This document shows, piece by piece, positions 36,225-44,224 of a stretch of DNA of 64,000 nucleotides (the first letter of the stretch is position 1; the number at the start of each line of letters is the position of its first letter). Position numbers and translations under genes: made by a program. This DNA comes from Streptomyces brasiliensis (GTDB lineage: Bacteria; Actinomycetota; Actinomycetes; Streptomycetales; Streptomycetaceae). The notes under the pieces were generated by a model that was given only the letters and a program-made list of their open reading frames with translations, was not told where the DNA came from and made no database searches. The DNA lies in assembly GCF_014647875.1 (NCBI RefSeq), contig NZ_BMQA01000004.1:1-64000 (forward strand), read 5' to 3'.

Positions 36225-36938
36225 TCAGCGCTCCCCTGCTCTGACCAGTCCCGTCTCATAGGCGAGGACGACGGCCTGGGCGCGGTCGCGCAGTCCCAGC
36301 TTGGCGAAGATGCGGGCCACGTGGGACTTGACGGTGGCCTCGCTGAGGCAGAGCTCCGCGGCCAGTTCGGTGTTGGACAGGCCGCGCCCCAGCCACGTCA
36401 GGACCTCGCGCTCCCTGGGTGTGAGGACGACGAGGTCGGCGTGCACGGCGGGTGCCCGGCCGGCCTCGGCGGCGTAACGCTCGACCAGACGCCGGGTGAT
36501 CGACGGCGCGAGCAGCGCGTCGCCCGTGTCGACCAGCCGTACGGCGGCGGCCAGGTGTTCCGGGGTGACGTCCTTCAGCAGAAAGCCGCTGGCACCGAGC
36601 GTGAGGGCCTCGTACACGTACCGGTCCAGGTCGAAGGTGGTGAGTATCAGAACCCGGCAGTCGGGGTGCCGTTCCAGGATGCGCCGGGTGGCCTCCAGGC
36701 CGTCCATGTTCGGCATGCGGATGTCCATCAGCACGACGTCCGGCCGCAGTTCACGCACCGCCGCCACGGCCTCGGCGCCGTCGGCCGCCTCGCCCACCAC
36801 CTCGATGCCGCGGGCGTTCAGGATCAGCCGGAAGCCGGTCCTGATCAAGGTCTGGTCGTCGGCGATCAGCACGCGGGGCACACGTGCGGGATCGGTGACT
36901 GGTACGGGTGGTCCTTCCGGGTGCGTTGCGGGTGTCAT
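36225..36938 (-). CDS. NarL/LuxR-type response regulator
   Basis: A 237-residue response regulator. Receiver domain about residues 22-140, with acidic pocket (L-I-A-D-D-Q), phosphoacceptor Asp in V-V-L-M-D-I-R-M-P-N-M-D-G, and Lys in F-L-L-K-D. C-terminal LuxR helix-turn-helix: L-T-P-R-E-R-E-V-L-T-W-L-G-R-G-L-S-N-T-E-L-A, then V-K-S-H-V. It lies 81 bases after its sensor kinase on the same strand. It probably controls the divergent ABC transporter. Confidence 0.93.
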   Translation of the reverse strand: MTPATHPEGPPVPVTDPARVPRVLIADDQTLIRTGFRLILNARGIEVVGEAADGAEAVAAVRELRPDVVLMDIRMPNMDGLEATRRILERHPDCRVLILTTFDLDRYVYEALTLGASGFLLKDVTPEHLAAAVRLVDTGDALLAPSITRRLVERYAAEAGRAPAVHADLVVLTPREREVLTWLGRGLSNTELAAELCLSEATVKSHVARIFAKLGLRDRAQAVVLAYETGLVRAGER

Positions 36939-37019
36939 CGGTGGTCCTTCCACGGACGAAGCGGTTCGCCGGGCGGCCTGGCGGAGGTGTCGAGGAGGCC
37001 TGCGTCGGTGCGCCCGGGT

Positions 37020-37874
37020 TCACGGCCGGTCCAGCGGTATGCGGGCCCGGACGCGGTAGCCGCCGCCTAGGCGGCGCCGCGCGTCCAGGTCGCCGCCGTA
37101 CACCGCGACGCGCTCGCGCAGGCCCAGCAGTCCGCGTCCCGTGCCCGGCCCGGGGCGCGCGGGCAGCGGCACCACGGCGCCGGTCAGCACGCTCGGGCCG
37201 GTGTTGAGTATCTCGACGCGCAGGGCATGGTCGGCGTACCGCACCGTCACCTCCGCCTTGCCGCCGTCACCGTGCCGCATGGCATTGGTCAGAGCCTCCT
37301 GGATGATGCGGTAGGCGGTCACCTCGATGCCCTGCGGGAGCGGGCGCGGCTCGCCGGATATCCGTACGTCGACGGGCAGTCCGGCGAACGATATACGGTC
37401 GACGAGTGCGCCGAGCCGGTCCAGACCGGGCTGCGGTGCCAGGTCCGTGCCCGGGCCCGGGTCGTCGGCACGTCCCGTGCCCGGGTCGGTGTCCTCGCCG
37501 GTCGGTGACGGCGCCAGCAGGCCGAGCAGATGGCGCAGGTCGGTCATCGCGCCGCGTCCCGTGTCCTCCACGGCGCGCAGGGCGACGGCCGCCTCGTCGG
37601 GCATGGTGCCCAGGACCTCGCGGGCGGCGCCGGCCTGGACGACCATGAGGCTCACGTTGTGGCTGACGATGTCGTGCAACTCCCGGGCGATCCGGTCGCG
37701 TTCGGCCGCGACCGCGGTCCGCGCGGCGCTCTCCCGCTCGCGCTCCAGCAGCCAGCCGCGCTCCCCCACCGCCGTCAGCCACCGGCGCCGGGTGCGCACC
37801 AGCGCGACCGCGAGCACAACGACAGCCGCGCACGCCACCGCGAACGCCGCTGCCCACACGTCCCGTTCCCCCAT
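37020..37874 (-). CDS. Sensor histidine kinase, NarX/DesK-like
   Basis: A 284-residue kinase. One N-terminal membrane helix (V-W-A-A-A-F-A-V-A-C-A-A-V-V-V-L-A-V-A-L-V) is followed by the dimerisation box R-D-R-I-A-R-E-L-H-D-I-V-S-H-N-V with the phospho-His, and an ATPase domain with E-A-L-T-N-A-M-R-H-G (N box) and G-R-G-L-L-G-L-R-E-R-V (G box). Most relatives have four to six membrane segments; this one has a single helix and almost no extracellular sensor, so it may sense the membrane or its transporter. Divergent from the ABC/FtsX operon, as in antibiotic-peptide detoxification modules. Confidence 0.9.
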   Translation of the reverse strand: MGERDVWAAAFAVACAAVVVLAVALVRTRRRWLTAVGERGWLLERERESAARTAVAAERDRIARELHDIVSHNVSLMVVQAGAAREVLGTMPDEAAVALRAVEDTGRGAMTDLRHLLGLLAPSPTGEDTDPGTGRADDPGPGTDLAPQPGLDRLGALVDRISFAGLPVDVRISGEPRPLPQGIEVTAYRIIQEALTNAMRHGDGGKAEVTVRYADHALRVEILNTGPSVLTGAVVPLPARPGPGTGRGLLGLRERVAVYGGDLDARRRLGGGYRVRARIPLDRP

Positions 37875-37938
37875 GGCCTCACTCTCGCAGAAGACTCCGA
37901 CCACCGCATCGGCCTGTGGATACAGCGCCCTGCATCTC

Positions 37939-37953
37939 CGGGATGACATCCCG
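37939..37953. promoter_or_regulatory. Operator candidate for the response regulator
   Basis: CGGGATG-A-CATCCCG is a perfect 15-base palindrome in the 138-base region between the kinase and ABC genes. TAGCGT at 38000-38005 is a likely -10, 7 bases before the ATG at 38013, so the ABC transcript is probably leaderless. Confidence 0.55.
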
Positions 37954-38012
37954 CCGAGGTGCCGTCCGGGGACGGATGCCGTCTGCCGGGTCGCGCGTCT
38001 AGCGTCCTGTGC

Positions 38013-38720
38013 ATGGTCGATGAGGTGGGAACGGGAGAGACCGTCGTACGGCTCGACGGTGTGCGCAAGGAGTACGGCGAGACGGTCGCGCTGGACGGGC
38101 TGTCGCTGGAGATCCGGGCCGGGGAGGCGGTCGCGGTGATGGGGCCCTCGGGATGCGGGAAGTCCACTCTGCTCAACATGATCGCCGGACTGGACCGCCC
38201 GTCGGGCGGCACGGTCCTCGTACACGGGGAGAACGTCGGGGAGTTGAACGAGAAGGGCCTCGCGCTGTACCGACGGCGCCGGATCGGCATGATCTTCCAG
38301 TTCTTCAACCTCGTCGACGACCTGTCGGCGCTCGACAACGTCGCCCTGGCCGCCCAGTTGACCGGCAGCCCGGCCCGCCAGGCCCGCCGCCGCGCCCTGG
38401 AGCTGTTCGAGGAGCTGGGCATCGCGGATCGCCGCAACGCCTATCCGGCAGTCCTCAGCGGAGGTGAGCGGCAACGCGTCGCCGTGGCACGAGCGTTGAT
38501 GAACCGCCCCGCTCTCCTGCTGGCCGACGAACCGACCGGCGCGCTGGACAGCCGGGCCGGAGAGCAGGTGATGGACCTGCTGCTGGACCTCAACCAGATC
38601 GGTCAGACACTGGTCCTGGTCACGCACGACGAGCATCTGGCCAGGCGCTGTGCGAGCCGGCTGGTGCAGGTCGCGGACGGCCGGGTGACCGGCGAGCACA
38701 GTCTGGAGCCGTCCGCATGA
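38013..38720 (+). CDS. ABC transporter ATP-binding protein (MacB/LolD type)
   Basis: A 235-residue ATPase. Walker A G-P-S-G-C-G-K-S-T, signature L-S-G-G-E-R-Q-R-V-A-V-A, Walker B L-L-L-A-D-E-P-T-G-A-L-D, and switch His in V-T-H-D. The F-Q-F-F-N-L stretch after the Q-loop is typical of FtsX-type transporters. Its stop overlaps the permease start (ATGA), so they are coupled. Confidence 0.93.
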   Translation: MVDEVGTGETVVRLDGVRKEYGETVALDGLSLEIRAGEAVAVMGPSGCGKSTLLNMIAGLDRPSGGTVLVHGENVGELNEKGLALYRRRRIGMIFQFFNLVDDLSALDNVALAAQLTGSPARQARRRALELFEELGIADRRNAYPAVLSGGERQRVAVARALMNRPALLLADEPTGALDSRAGEQVMDLLLDLNQIGQTLVLVTHDEHLARRCASRLVQVADGRVTGEHSLEPSA

Positions 38721-41026
38721 GGGCGGTGTGGCGGGCCGCCCGGGCGGCCGTGCGTCGACGCGGGCTGCAGACGCTGGTCATCTGGCTGGTGGCTCTGGTG
38801 TCGACAGGGTCGATCGTGGTCGCGCTGGGGCTGGTCGACGCGGCGACGGCACCTTTCGACCGCGTCTTCGGAAAGCAGCGGGGGCCGCATGTCGTGGCTG
38901 CCTTCGACCGGAACAAGGTCTCGGACGACCGGCTCACACGCGCGGCAGAGCGGTCGGGGACCGCGGCGGTGGCCGGGCCGTTCCCGCAGGCGACGATGGA
39001 GATTCCACGCGGGGCGGGCGACTTCGGCCTCGGCGGCGAGGTCACCGTGGTGGGCCGGCCTGGACCCGGCGGCCCGGTGGACCGGGTCGACCTGTGGGCG
39101 GGCAGGTGGCCCACCCGGCCCGGCGAGATGGTCCTGAACCGGCAGTCCGACTGGACCGCCGACGACCTGGGCAAGCAGTTCAGGGTGCCGTCGGGGCCCA
39201 CGCTCACCATCGTCGGGTTCGCCTTCGACCTGAGTGACACAGCCGACGTGTGGGTCGCACCCGACCAGATCGAGGCCCTGCACCCGACCGGGACACAGAT
39301 GCTGTTCCGGTTCCGGGACGCGTCGTCGGAGAATCGATTGCGCGCGCAACTGGCCGAGGTGACCGCAGGGTTGCCGAAGGGCACTCTCGCCGGGGCGCAG
39401 ACGTATCTGTCGCTCAAGCACCGGGTCGGCAGCAACGCGCGTGCCTACGCCCCCTATCTCATGGCATTCGGCATCCTCGGCATCCTGGTTGCCGTGCTGA
39501 TCGTCGCCAACGTGGTCGGCGGGGCCGTGGTCTCCGGGTTCCGGCACATCGGCATCCTCAAGGCACTGGGGTTCACACCGGGGCAGGTGCTGACTGTCTA
39601 CCTGGTGATGATCTCCGTACCGGCCGTCCTGGGCTGCGCGCTCGGAACCCTCGCCGGGAACCTGCTGGCCCAGCCGTTCTTCCGGTTCGTGTTCACCGGG
39701 CCGAACTCGGGGGTGCTGCGCGACAGCGTAGGAATCGCGCCCTGGGTGAACGTACTCGCCCTGCTCGGTATGCCGTTCGTCTGCGTGCTCGCCGCGCTCG
39801 GTCCCTCGATGCGGGCACGCGCGATGCCGGCGGCGCGAGCGATCAGCACGGGCAGTGCGCCACGTACCGGGCGGGCGCTCGGCGTCCAGCGGCGTCTGGC
39901 CGGTGCACGGTTGCCGCGATCGGTGAGCCTCGGGGCGGGACTGCCCTTCGCCCGTCCGGCACGCAGCGCGCTCACCCTGGCCGCCGTGGTCCTGGGTGTG
40001 ACGACGGTGACGTTCGCGACCGGCCTGGCGGCGACGATGACCGGCCTCGGGACCGCGGGGACGCACGCGTACGACGTCACCGTGTACGTCGGCAGCCACC
40101 GGCATGGCAAGGAGGTACGACCGGTGCACAGCGACCGGGAAATCCAGTCGCTGCTCGGCTCGTTGCCGGGTGCGACCCGGGTCACGGCGCGGTCGGACGA
40201 CGACGCGGTACTGGTCGGCTCCACGCAGCGGGTGATGTTCGAGGGCCGGCGCGGCGACCTCCCCCTGGACAGTGTCCTGGCCCGGGGCCGCTGGATGCAC
40301 CGCACCGGCGAGGTGGTGGCCGGCTCGGCGTTCCTGCGCCGCAACGGGGTGCACGTCGGGGATCACCTGCGACTGCGCAAGGGCGGCCGCGAAGTGGACC
40401 TGACGGTCGTCGGCGAGACGATGTTGGACAACGACCGGCTGATCGCCGGTGCGTGGCCGACGGCCGTCGCTTTGATGCCGGACGTGAAGCCCATCGCCTA
40501 CCACGTCAAGCTGGGCGACGGCGTGGATCAGGAGAGGTACGCGCGCGCGGTCCGGGCGGCCGACCCGGGCCTGTCACCTCAGCTGAGAGGCCCGAACAAC
40601 ATCACGCGCACCATCGTCGGCTCGGCGACCGCGCTCACGCTGGCGCTGGCCCTGATCGCCTCGCTCGGTGTCTTCAACACAGCCGTCCTCAACACCCACG
40701 ACCGGCGGCGTGACCTCGGCATGCTGAAGTCGATCGGCATGACACCACGCCAGGTCACGGTGATGACAGTGACGTCGATGGCGGTGCTCGGCGCGCTGGG
40801 ATCCGTGCTCGGCATCCCGCTGGGCATCGCGGCCTACGAGCTGGTGATCCCGCGCATGACGGGAGCGATCGACATCGCTCTGCCGTCGTACATGACGGAC
40901 GTCTGGCACGCCCCCGAGCTGGCCCTGCTGGCGCTGGCCGGACTGGTGATCGCGGTGCTCGGTGCGTTCGTTCCCGCCCGCCGGGCGGCCCGGCTGACCG
41001 TCGCGGAGGTGCTGCGCAGCGAGTGA
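38717..41026 (+). CDS. FtsX-like ABC permease
   Basis: A 769-residue permease with two FtsX units. The first hydrophobic helix is near residue 20-35 (T-L-V-I-W-L-V-A-L-V-S-T), followed by a long extracytoplasmic domain of about 200 residues, then three helices (Y-L-M-A-F-G-I-L-G-I-L-V-A-V-L; T-V-Y-L-V-M-I-S-V-P-A-V; V-N-V-L-A-L-L-G-M-P-F-V). A second, similar unit starts near residue 410 and ends with F-V-P-A-R-R-A-A-R-L-T-V-A-E-V-L-R-S-E, the standard FtsX end. Such pairs export or detoxify antimicrobial peptides and lipids, in line with the adjacent two-component system. Substrate unknown. Confidence 0.92.
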   Translation: MRAVWRAARAAVRRRGLQTLVIWLVALVSTGSIVVALGLVDAATAPFDRVFGKQRGPHVVAAFDRNKVSDDRLTRAAERSGTAAVAGPFPQATMEIPRGAGDFGLGGEVTVVGRPGPGGPVDRVDLWAGRWPTRPGEMVLNRQSDWTADDLGKQFRVPSGPTLTIVGFAFDLSDTADVWVAPDQIEALHPTGTQMLFRFRDASSENRLRAQLAEVTAGLPKGTLAGAQTYLSLKHRVGSNARAYAPYLMAFGILGILVAVLIVANVVGGAVVSGFRHIGILKALGFTPGQVLTVYLVMISVPAVLGCALGTLAGNLLAQPFFRFVFTGPNSGVLRDSVGIAPWVNVLALLGMPFVCVLAALGPSMRARAMPAARAISTGSAPRTGRALGVQRRLAGARLPRSVSLGAGLPFARPARSALTLAAVVLGVTTVTFATGLAATMTGLGTAGTHAYDVTVYVGSHRHGKEVRPVHSDREIQSLLGSLPGATRVTARSDDDAVLVGSTQRVMFEGRRGDLPLDSVLARGRWMHRTGEVVAGSAFLRRNGVHVGDHLRLRKGGREVDLTVVGETMLDNDRLIAGAWPTAVALMPDVKPIAYHVKLGDGVDQERYARAVRAADPGLSPQLRGPNNITRTIVGSATALTLALALIASLGVFNTAVLNTHDRRRDLGMLKSIGMTPRQVTVMTVTSMAVLGALGSVLGIPLGIAAYELVIPRMTGAIDIALPSYMTDVWHAPELALLALAGLVIAVLGAFVPARRAARLTVAEVLRSE

Positions 41027-41153
41027 CGGCGGGCCCTGGGGCATGGGCTCAGGAAGCGGTCAGGATCTGAGAAGCCGTACCGGGCCTCCCCGCCCTAGCG
41101 TGAAAGCACCGACGGATCACGTCGGCCCACACGGCAAGAAGGAGTGAGTTGGC

Positions 41154-41504
41154 ATGACCGCCGGACTCAAGACGATCGTCTACCCCGTCAAGGACATCGA
41201 CCAGGCGAAGGCTCTGTTCAAGATCTTGCTGGGGGTGGAGCCCTACGCGGACGAGCCCTACTACGTCGGCTTCAAGGACGCCGGGCAGGACATCGGGCTC
41301 GACCCGAACGGACACGCCAGGGGCATGACCGGACCGGTGCCGTTCTGGCACGTCACGGATCTCCGGGGGAGGCTCGCGGCGCTGCTGGAGGCGGGTGCCG
41401 AACTGCTCGAGGACGTGCGGGACGTCGGTAACGGCCGGCTGATCGCCTCGGTCAAGGACGCCGACGGCAACCTCATGGGGCTGCTCCAGGACCCGGCCGC
41501 CTGA
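41154..41504 (+). CDS. VOC-family (glyoxalase-like) protein
   Basis: A 116-residue protein of the vicinal oxygen chelate fold: I-V-Y-P-V-K-D-I-D-Q-A-K-A-L-F-K at the start, I-G-L-D-P-N-G in the middle and the late K-D-A-D-G-N-L-M-G-L-L-Q. AAGGAG precedes the ATG. VOC proteins are lyases, isomerases, dioxygenases or antibiotic-binding proteins; single-domain ones work as dimers. A MarR gene follows 73 bases on and may regulate it. A likely -10 (TAGCGT) lies near 41096. Confidence 0.85.
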   Translation: MTAGLKTIVYPVKDIDQAKALFKILLGVEPYADEPYYVGFKDAGQDIGLDPNGHARGMTGPVPFWHVTDLRGRLAALLEAGAELLEDVRDVGNGRLIASVKDADGNLMGLLQDPAA

Positions 41505-41532
41505 GTCTCGAGCGGCCGCATGCACCCGCACT

Positions 41533-41551
41533 AGTTGCACACTCAACAACT
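41533..41551. promoter_or_regulatory. MarR operator candidate
   Basis: AGTTG (41533-41537) and CAACT (41547-41551) are inverted with a 9-base gap, 26 bases before the MarR start. Similar half sites lie before the other MarR gene at 10364. Confidence 0.4.
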
Positions 41552-41577
41552 GGCTGGATCGGTGTTACCGTGCGGGT

Positions 41578-41976
41578 ATGGCAGTCAAGACGGCCGAGAC
41601 CCGGCTCGAGGAGCGCTGGCGGGACATCCTGTCGGTGCACGCGCGCACGATGTGCGAGATCGACCGGGTGCTGCACCCGTACGGTCTGGGCGCGAGCGAC
41701 TTCGAGGTGCTCGACATCCTCGCCTCCGAGTCGCGCCAGGAGGGCGACCAGTGCCGGGTGCAGAACCTGGTCGGCCGGGTTCACCTCAGCCAGAGTGCCC
41801 TGTCCCGGCTGATCGGGCGCCTGGAGAAGGACGGTCTGGTCGAGCGATCGATCTGTGCCGAGGACCGGCGAGGCGTATGGGTCGCGCTCACCCGCAAGGG
41901 CCGCGACCTGCACACCGAGGTCCAGCCGCTGCAGCGGGCGGTGCTGGAGCGGATGCTGGCGGGCCAGGAGAGCTGA
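41578..41976 (+). CDS. MarR-family transcriptional regulator
   Basis: A 132-residue regulator. The winged helix includes C-R-V-Q-N-L-V-G-R-V-H-L-S-Q-S-A-L-S-R-L-I-G-R-L-E-K-D-G-L-V-E-R and the wing D-R-R-G-V-W-V-A-L-T. It probably controls itself and the VOC gene upstream. It differs in sequence from the MarR protein at 10364 (which has the D-K-S-T-V-S-R-Q helix). Confidence 0.88.
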   Translation: MAVKTAETRLEERWRDILSVHARTMCEIDRVLHPYGLGASDFEVLDILASESRQEGDQCRVQNLVGRVHLSQSALSRLIGRLEKDGLVERSICAEDRRGVWVALTRKGRDLHTEVQPLQRAVLERMLAGQES

Positions 41977-42002
41977 CCGACGAGGCTGGTTCGGGCCGGG
42001 AG

Positions 42003-42043
42003 GGCTTCGGCTCCGCCGGGGAAGGCTTTGGCTCCGCCCGGGA
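42003..42043 (+). repeat. Pair of 20-base repeats, 21-base period
   Basis: GGCTTCGGCTCCGCCGGGGA (42003-42022) and a copy with two changes (42024-42043) lie in the gap after the MarR gene. Weaker copies of GGCTTCGG continue to about 42080. The reading E-G-F-G-S-A is repeated in one frame, but no gene is supported. Confidence 0.5.
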
Positions 42044-42185
42044 TGCCCTCGGTTTCAGGGCCGGTTCCGGCTTCGGCCTCGGTTGCAGATCCGGCGCGTG
42101 TTCGTCTGTGAACGGCGAGTCGAGGGCGCCCGCCCACGCCTGACGGCTTGCTCGCGTTCTCGGGCTCCCCCCGCGGCCAGGTGGA

Positions 42186-43298
42186 TCACCCCTGCGCAGG
42201 CGACGGCTTCTGCCCGCCCTCCCCAGGACGGCGGTCTCTCGGGCGGCGGGGTGGGATCGGGGTCGACGGGAAGTCGCGGGGGCCGGTCCACAGGGCCGGG
42301 ACGGCGTCACTGCGGCGGCACAGTTCGTAGGCGACGGCCTCGTAGTTGACGCGCCAGCCCTGGAAGTGCGGCCAGGCCTCCTTGGTCGAGCGCTCGGCGT
42401 GGAAGCCCGCCGCCTCCAGCATCTCCGCCGCCGCGTCGAACTCGACGAACGTCAGCTGGATCGCGGCGTCCGGTGCCGGGTCGGCGTCGAACGGGAAGCG
42501 CAGCCCTCGGGAGATGTCGTGCAGGGCGGTGAACCCGGCGCGCAGCACCAGGCGGGCCTCCGGCGGCGCGGAGTTCGGGGTGAGCGACAGTTGCACGGCC
42601 GCCGCGTCCATCACGGCGATGAGCCCGACGAGCCAGCTCAAGTGCGGGCGAGGCGAGCGGAACGTCAGCAGGACCGGGTACGTGGAGTGGCTCTCGCCCA
42701 TGTCCGCGGCGAGGCGCTCCCAGGAACGGTAGAGCTCGGGCAGCGCCGTCTCCGTGTCGACCAGCCACTGCCGGGCCAGGATCTCCGGTCCCCAGGCGGG
42801 CTCGCCGGCGCGGGACTGCAGGAGGGTCACCTCCAGTTCGCGGCGGTTGTAGGCGGCGTACAGGGTGGGCAGGTAGGCGATCTGCAGGGCGATGAGGACG
42901 GGACCGGTGGCCGCGGCCATGAAGTCCAGCACCGAGAGTTTCAGCCGGTCGCCGCTGGCGAAGCCGAGCGTGAACAGGCTGGACCCCGCCTCGCGGAAGG
43001 AGGTGGCCCAGGACAACGGCGAGAAGGCGTAGAGCAGGAGCCCGTACGCGAGCAGGGCTCCTGCCAGCCAGGTGACGAGCATGCCGATGAGCATCAGCGG
43101 AGCGAGCCAGGTCTGCGCACGGTCCACGGCCTCGTAGCCGCCCCGGAACGCCGTGAGCCGCAGCAGTCGCCGCAGGACCCACCACAGCCGGAACACCAGC
43201 ATCGAGTACAGACCGCGGGGCACCACCAGGGTCCGCAGGATGCTGCCCAGGACCACTCCGAGCACCACGGCGCCGGCCACGCCGGAGATCCATTCCAT
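42186..43298 (-). CDS. Ion-channel-like membrane protein
   Basis: A 370-residue protein with about four N-terminal membrane helices (V-A-G-A-V-V-L-G-V-V-L-G-S-I-L; L-M-L-I-G-M-L-V-T-W-L-A-G-A-L-L-A-Y-G-L-L-L-Y-A-F; V-L-D-F-M-A-A-A-T-G-P-V-L-I-A-L-Q-I-A-Y-L), then a soluble region of about 230 residues. Between two helices is S-S-L-F-T-L-G-F-A-S-G-D-R, which has the placement and look of a potassium channel pore loop and filter (T-x-G-Y/F-G-D), but with an extra A-S. The soluble part is helical, ending in a basic Pro/Arg tail. It may be a diverged two-pore-helix channel or a conserved protein of other role. No neighbour helps. Confidence 0.75.
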   Translation of the reverse strand: MEWISGVAGAVVLGVVLGSILRTLVVPRGLYSMLVFRLWWVLRRLLRLTAFRGGYEAVDRAQTWLAPLMLIGMLVTWLAGALLAYGLLLYAFSPLSWATSFREAGSSLFTLGFASGDRLKLSVLDFMAAATGPVLIALQIAYLPTLYAAYNRRELEVTLLQSRAGEPAWGPEILARQWLVDTETALPELYRSWERLAADMGESHSTYPVLLTFRSPRPHLSWLVGLIAVMDAAAVQLSLTPNSAPPEARLVLRAGFTALHDISRGLRFPFDADPAPDAAIQLTFVEFDAAAEMLEAAGFHAERSTKEAWPHFQGWRVNYEAVAYELCRRSDAVPALWTGPRDFPSTPIPPRRPRDRRPGEGGQKPSPAQG

Positions 43299-43355
43299 GC
43301 AGACATTCTGACCCGGCGCCGAGACGGGCTTCCTGTGCGGTGCCGCCCGGAACGG

Positions 43356-43754
43356 TCAGCGGGCGGCCAGCGTGTGTATGCCCTCCGAGGTGAGCACCAG
43401 GCCGTGGTCGGAGCCGGCATCGACGGCGAGCGCCGGGGCGTCGTCCGGCCACTGCGCCGCGAGGGCGCCGAGAGGCACCAGCCGGTAGCGGGAGACGGCC
43501 GGCAGCAGCTCGGCCAGGTCCGCCTCCGAGGTGAACACGGGTACGACGGGTTCTCCCCCGGGTCGTTCCAGGACCGGTACGGCGAGCGCCGTGGGGTCGG
43601 TGACGTCCGTGTCCGGAATGTCGTCGGGCACGGGGACCAGGACGTCGCTGTTCGCGAGCGCGTCGAGGGCGGCCGGGTCGGCAGCGTCCGCGGCCAGTGC
43701 GTCGAGCGCCCGCCGGGCCGGCGTCGGGAGGTCGTCGTGGGCGGGTGTCGTCAT
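43356..43754 (-). CDS. SseB-like domain protein
   Basis: A 132-residue protein resembling the SseB N-terminal domain (PF07179): a helical start (T-P-A-R-R-A-L-D-A-L-A-A-D), then L-A-N-S-D-V-L-V-P-V-P-D, V-V-P-V-F-T-S-E-A-D-L and the final L-A-V-D-A-G-S-D-H-G-L-V-L. Cytoplasmic. Actinobacteria carry many such proteins with no known role. It shares its strand with the channel-like gene 57 bases downstream. Confidence 0.75.
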   Translation of the reverse strand: MTTPAHDDLPTPARRALDALAADAADPAALDALANSDVLVPVPDDIPDTDVTDPTALAVPVLERPGGEPVVPVFTSEADLAELLPAVSRYRLVPLGALAAQWPDDAPALAVDAGSDHGLVLTSEGIHTLAAR

Positions 43755-44224
43755 GGCGGATCCCCTGGTAGCGGCGGTCGTACGGCCCGCCCGGACCCCT
43801 CGGCCACGGGCGCGGCCCCCACCGCGTACCCGGCAGCGCCCGGGACATGCATGCAGGCTTCGAGCACCTCGCCGGGACGGTGGTCCTGCACGTTTCCGCC
43901 ACACCCCGGGTACGGGGTCCTGCGGTTTCCGCCACGCGTCCTGGTTCGCCGTCCCATCGATCTTCGGCTCCCCGCCGGGAGGCCCGTCCCGCACATGACC
44001 GCCACCTCGCCAGGACGCCCACCCTGCAGATCCCCATCACCTCGCCGCGCTGCCGATCCCGTGGTTCTGCGCTACGCCGCCGCGATGGAAGCGCCCGGTG
44101 CCCGGAGGGTTCCGCATCGGTCTCCCGCATCCAGGTACCCGCGCCCTGAAATCCCTCTTGACGGTTAATGAGCATGAACTCGTAATCGTTTTCAGGGATC
44201 AGAGGTTGATGGTCGGTCGCACGT
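43755..44224. other. Gene-free boundary to lower-GC region
   Basis: No gene is supported in these 470 bases. GTTTCCGCCAC appears twice near 43895 and 43925. From about 44160 the sequence becomes richer in A and T (GTTAATGAGCATGAACTCG and onward) and the next gene has a less biased codon choice, so this is the left edge of the probable island. I could not find a tRNA or a clear attachment site. Confidence 0.5.

Noticed and set aside
43755..44224. tRNA or integrase attachment site at the island edge
   Set aside because: No cloverleaf, no T-loop consensus, no matching direct repeat found at the other end.
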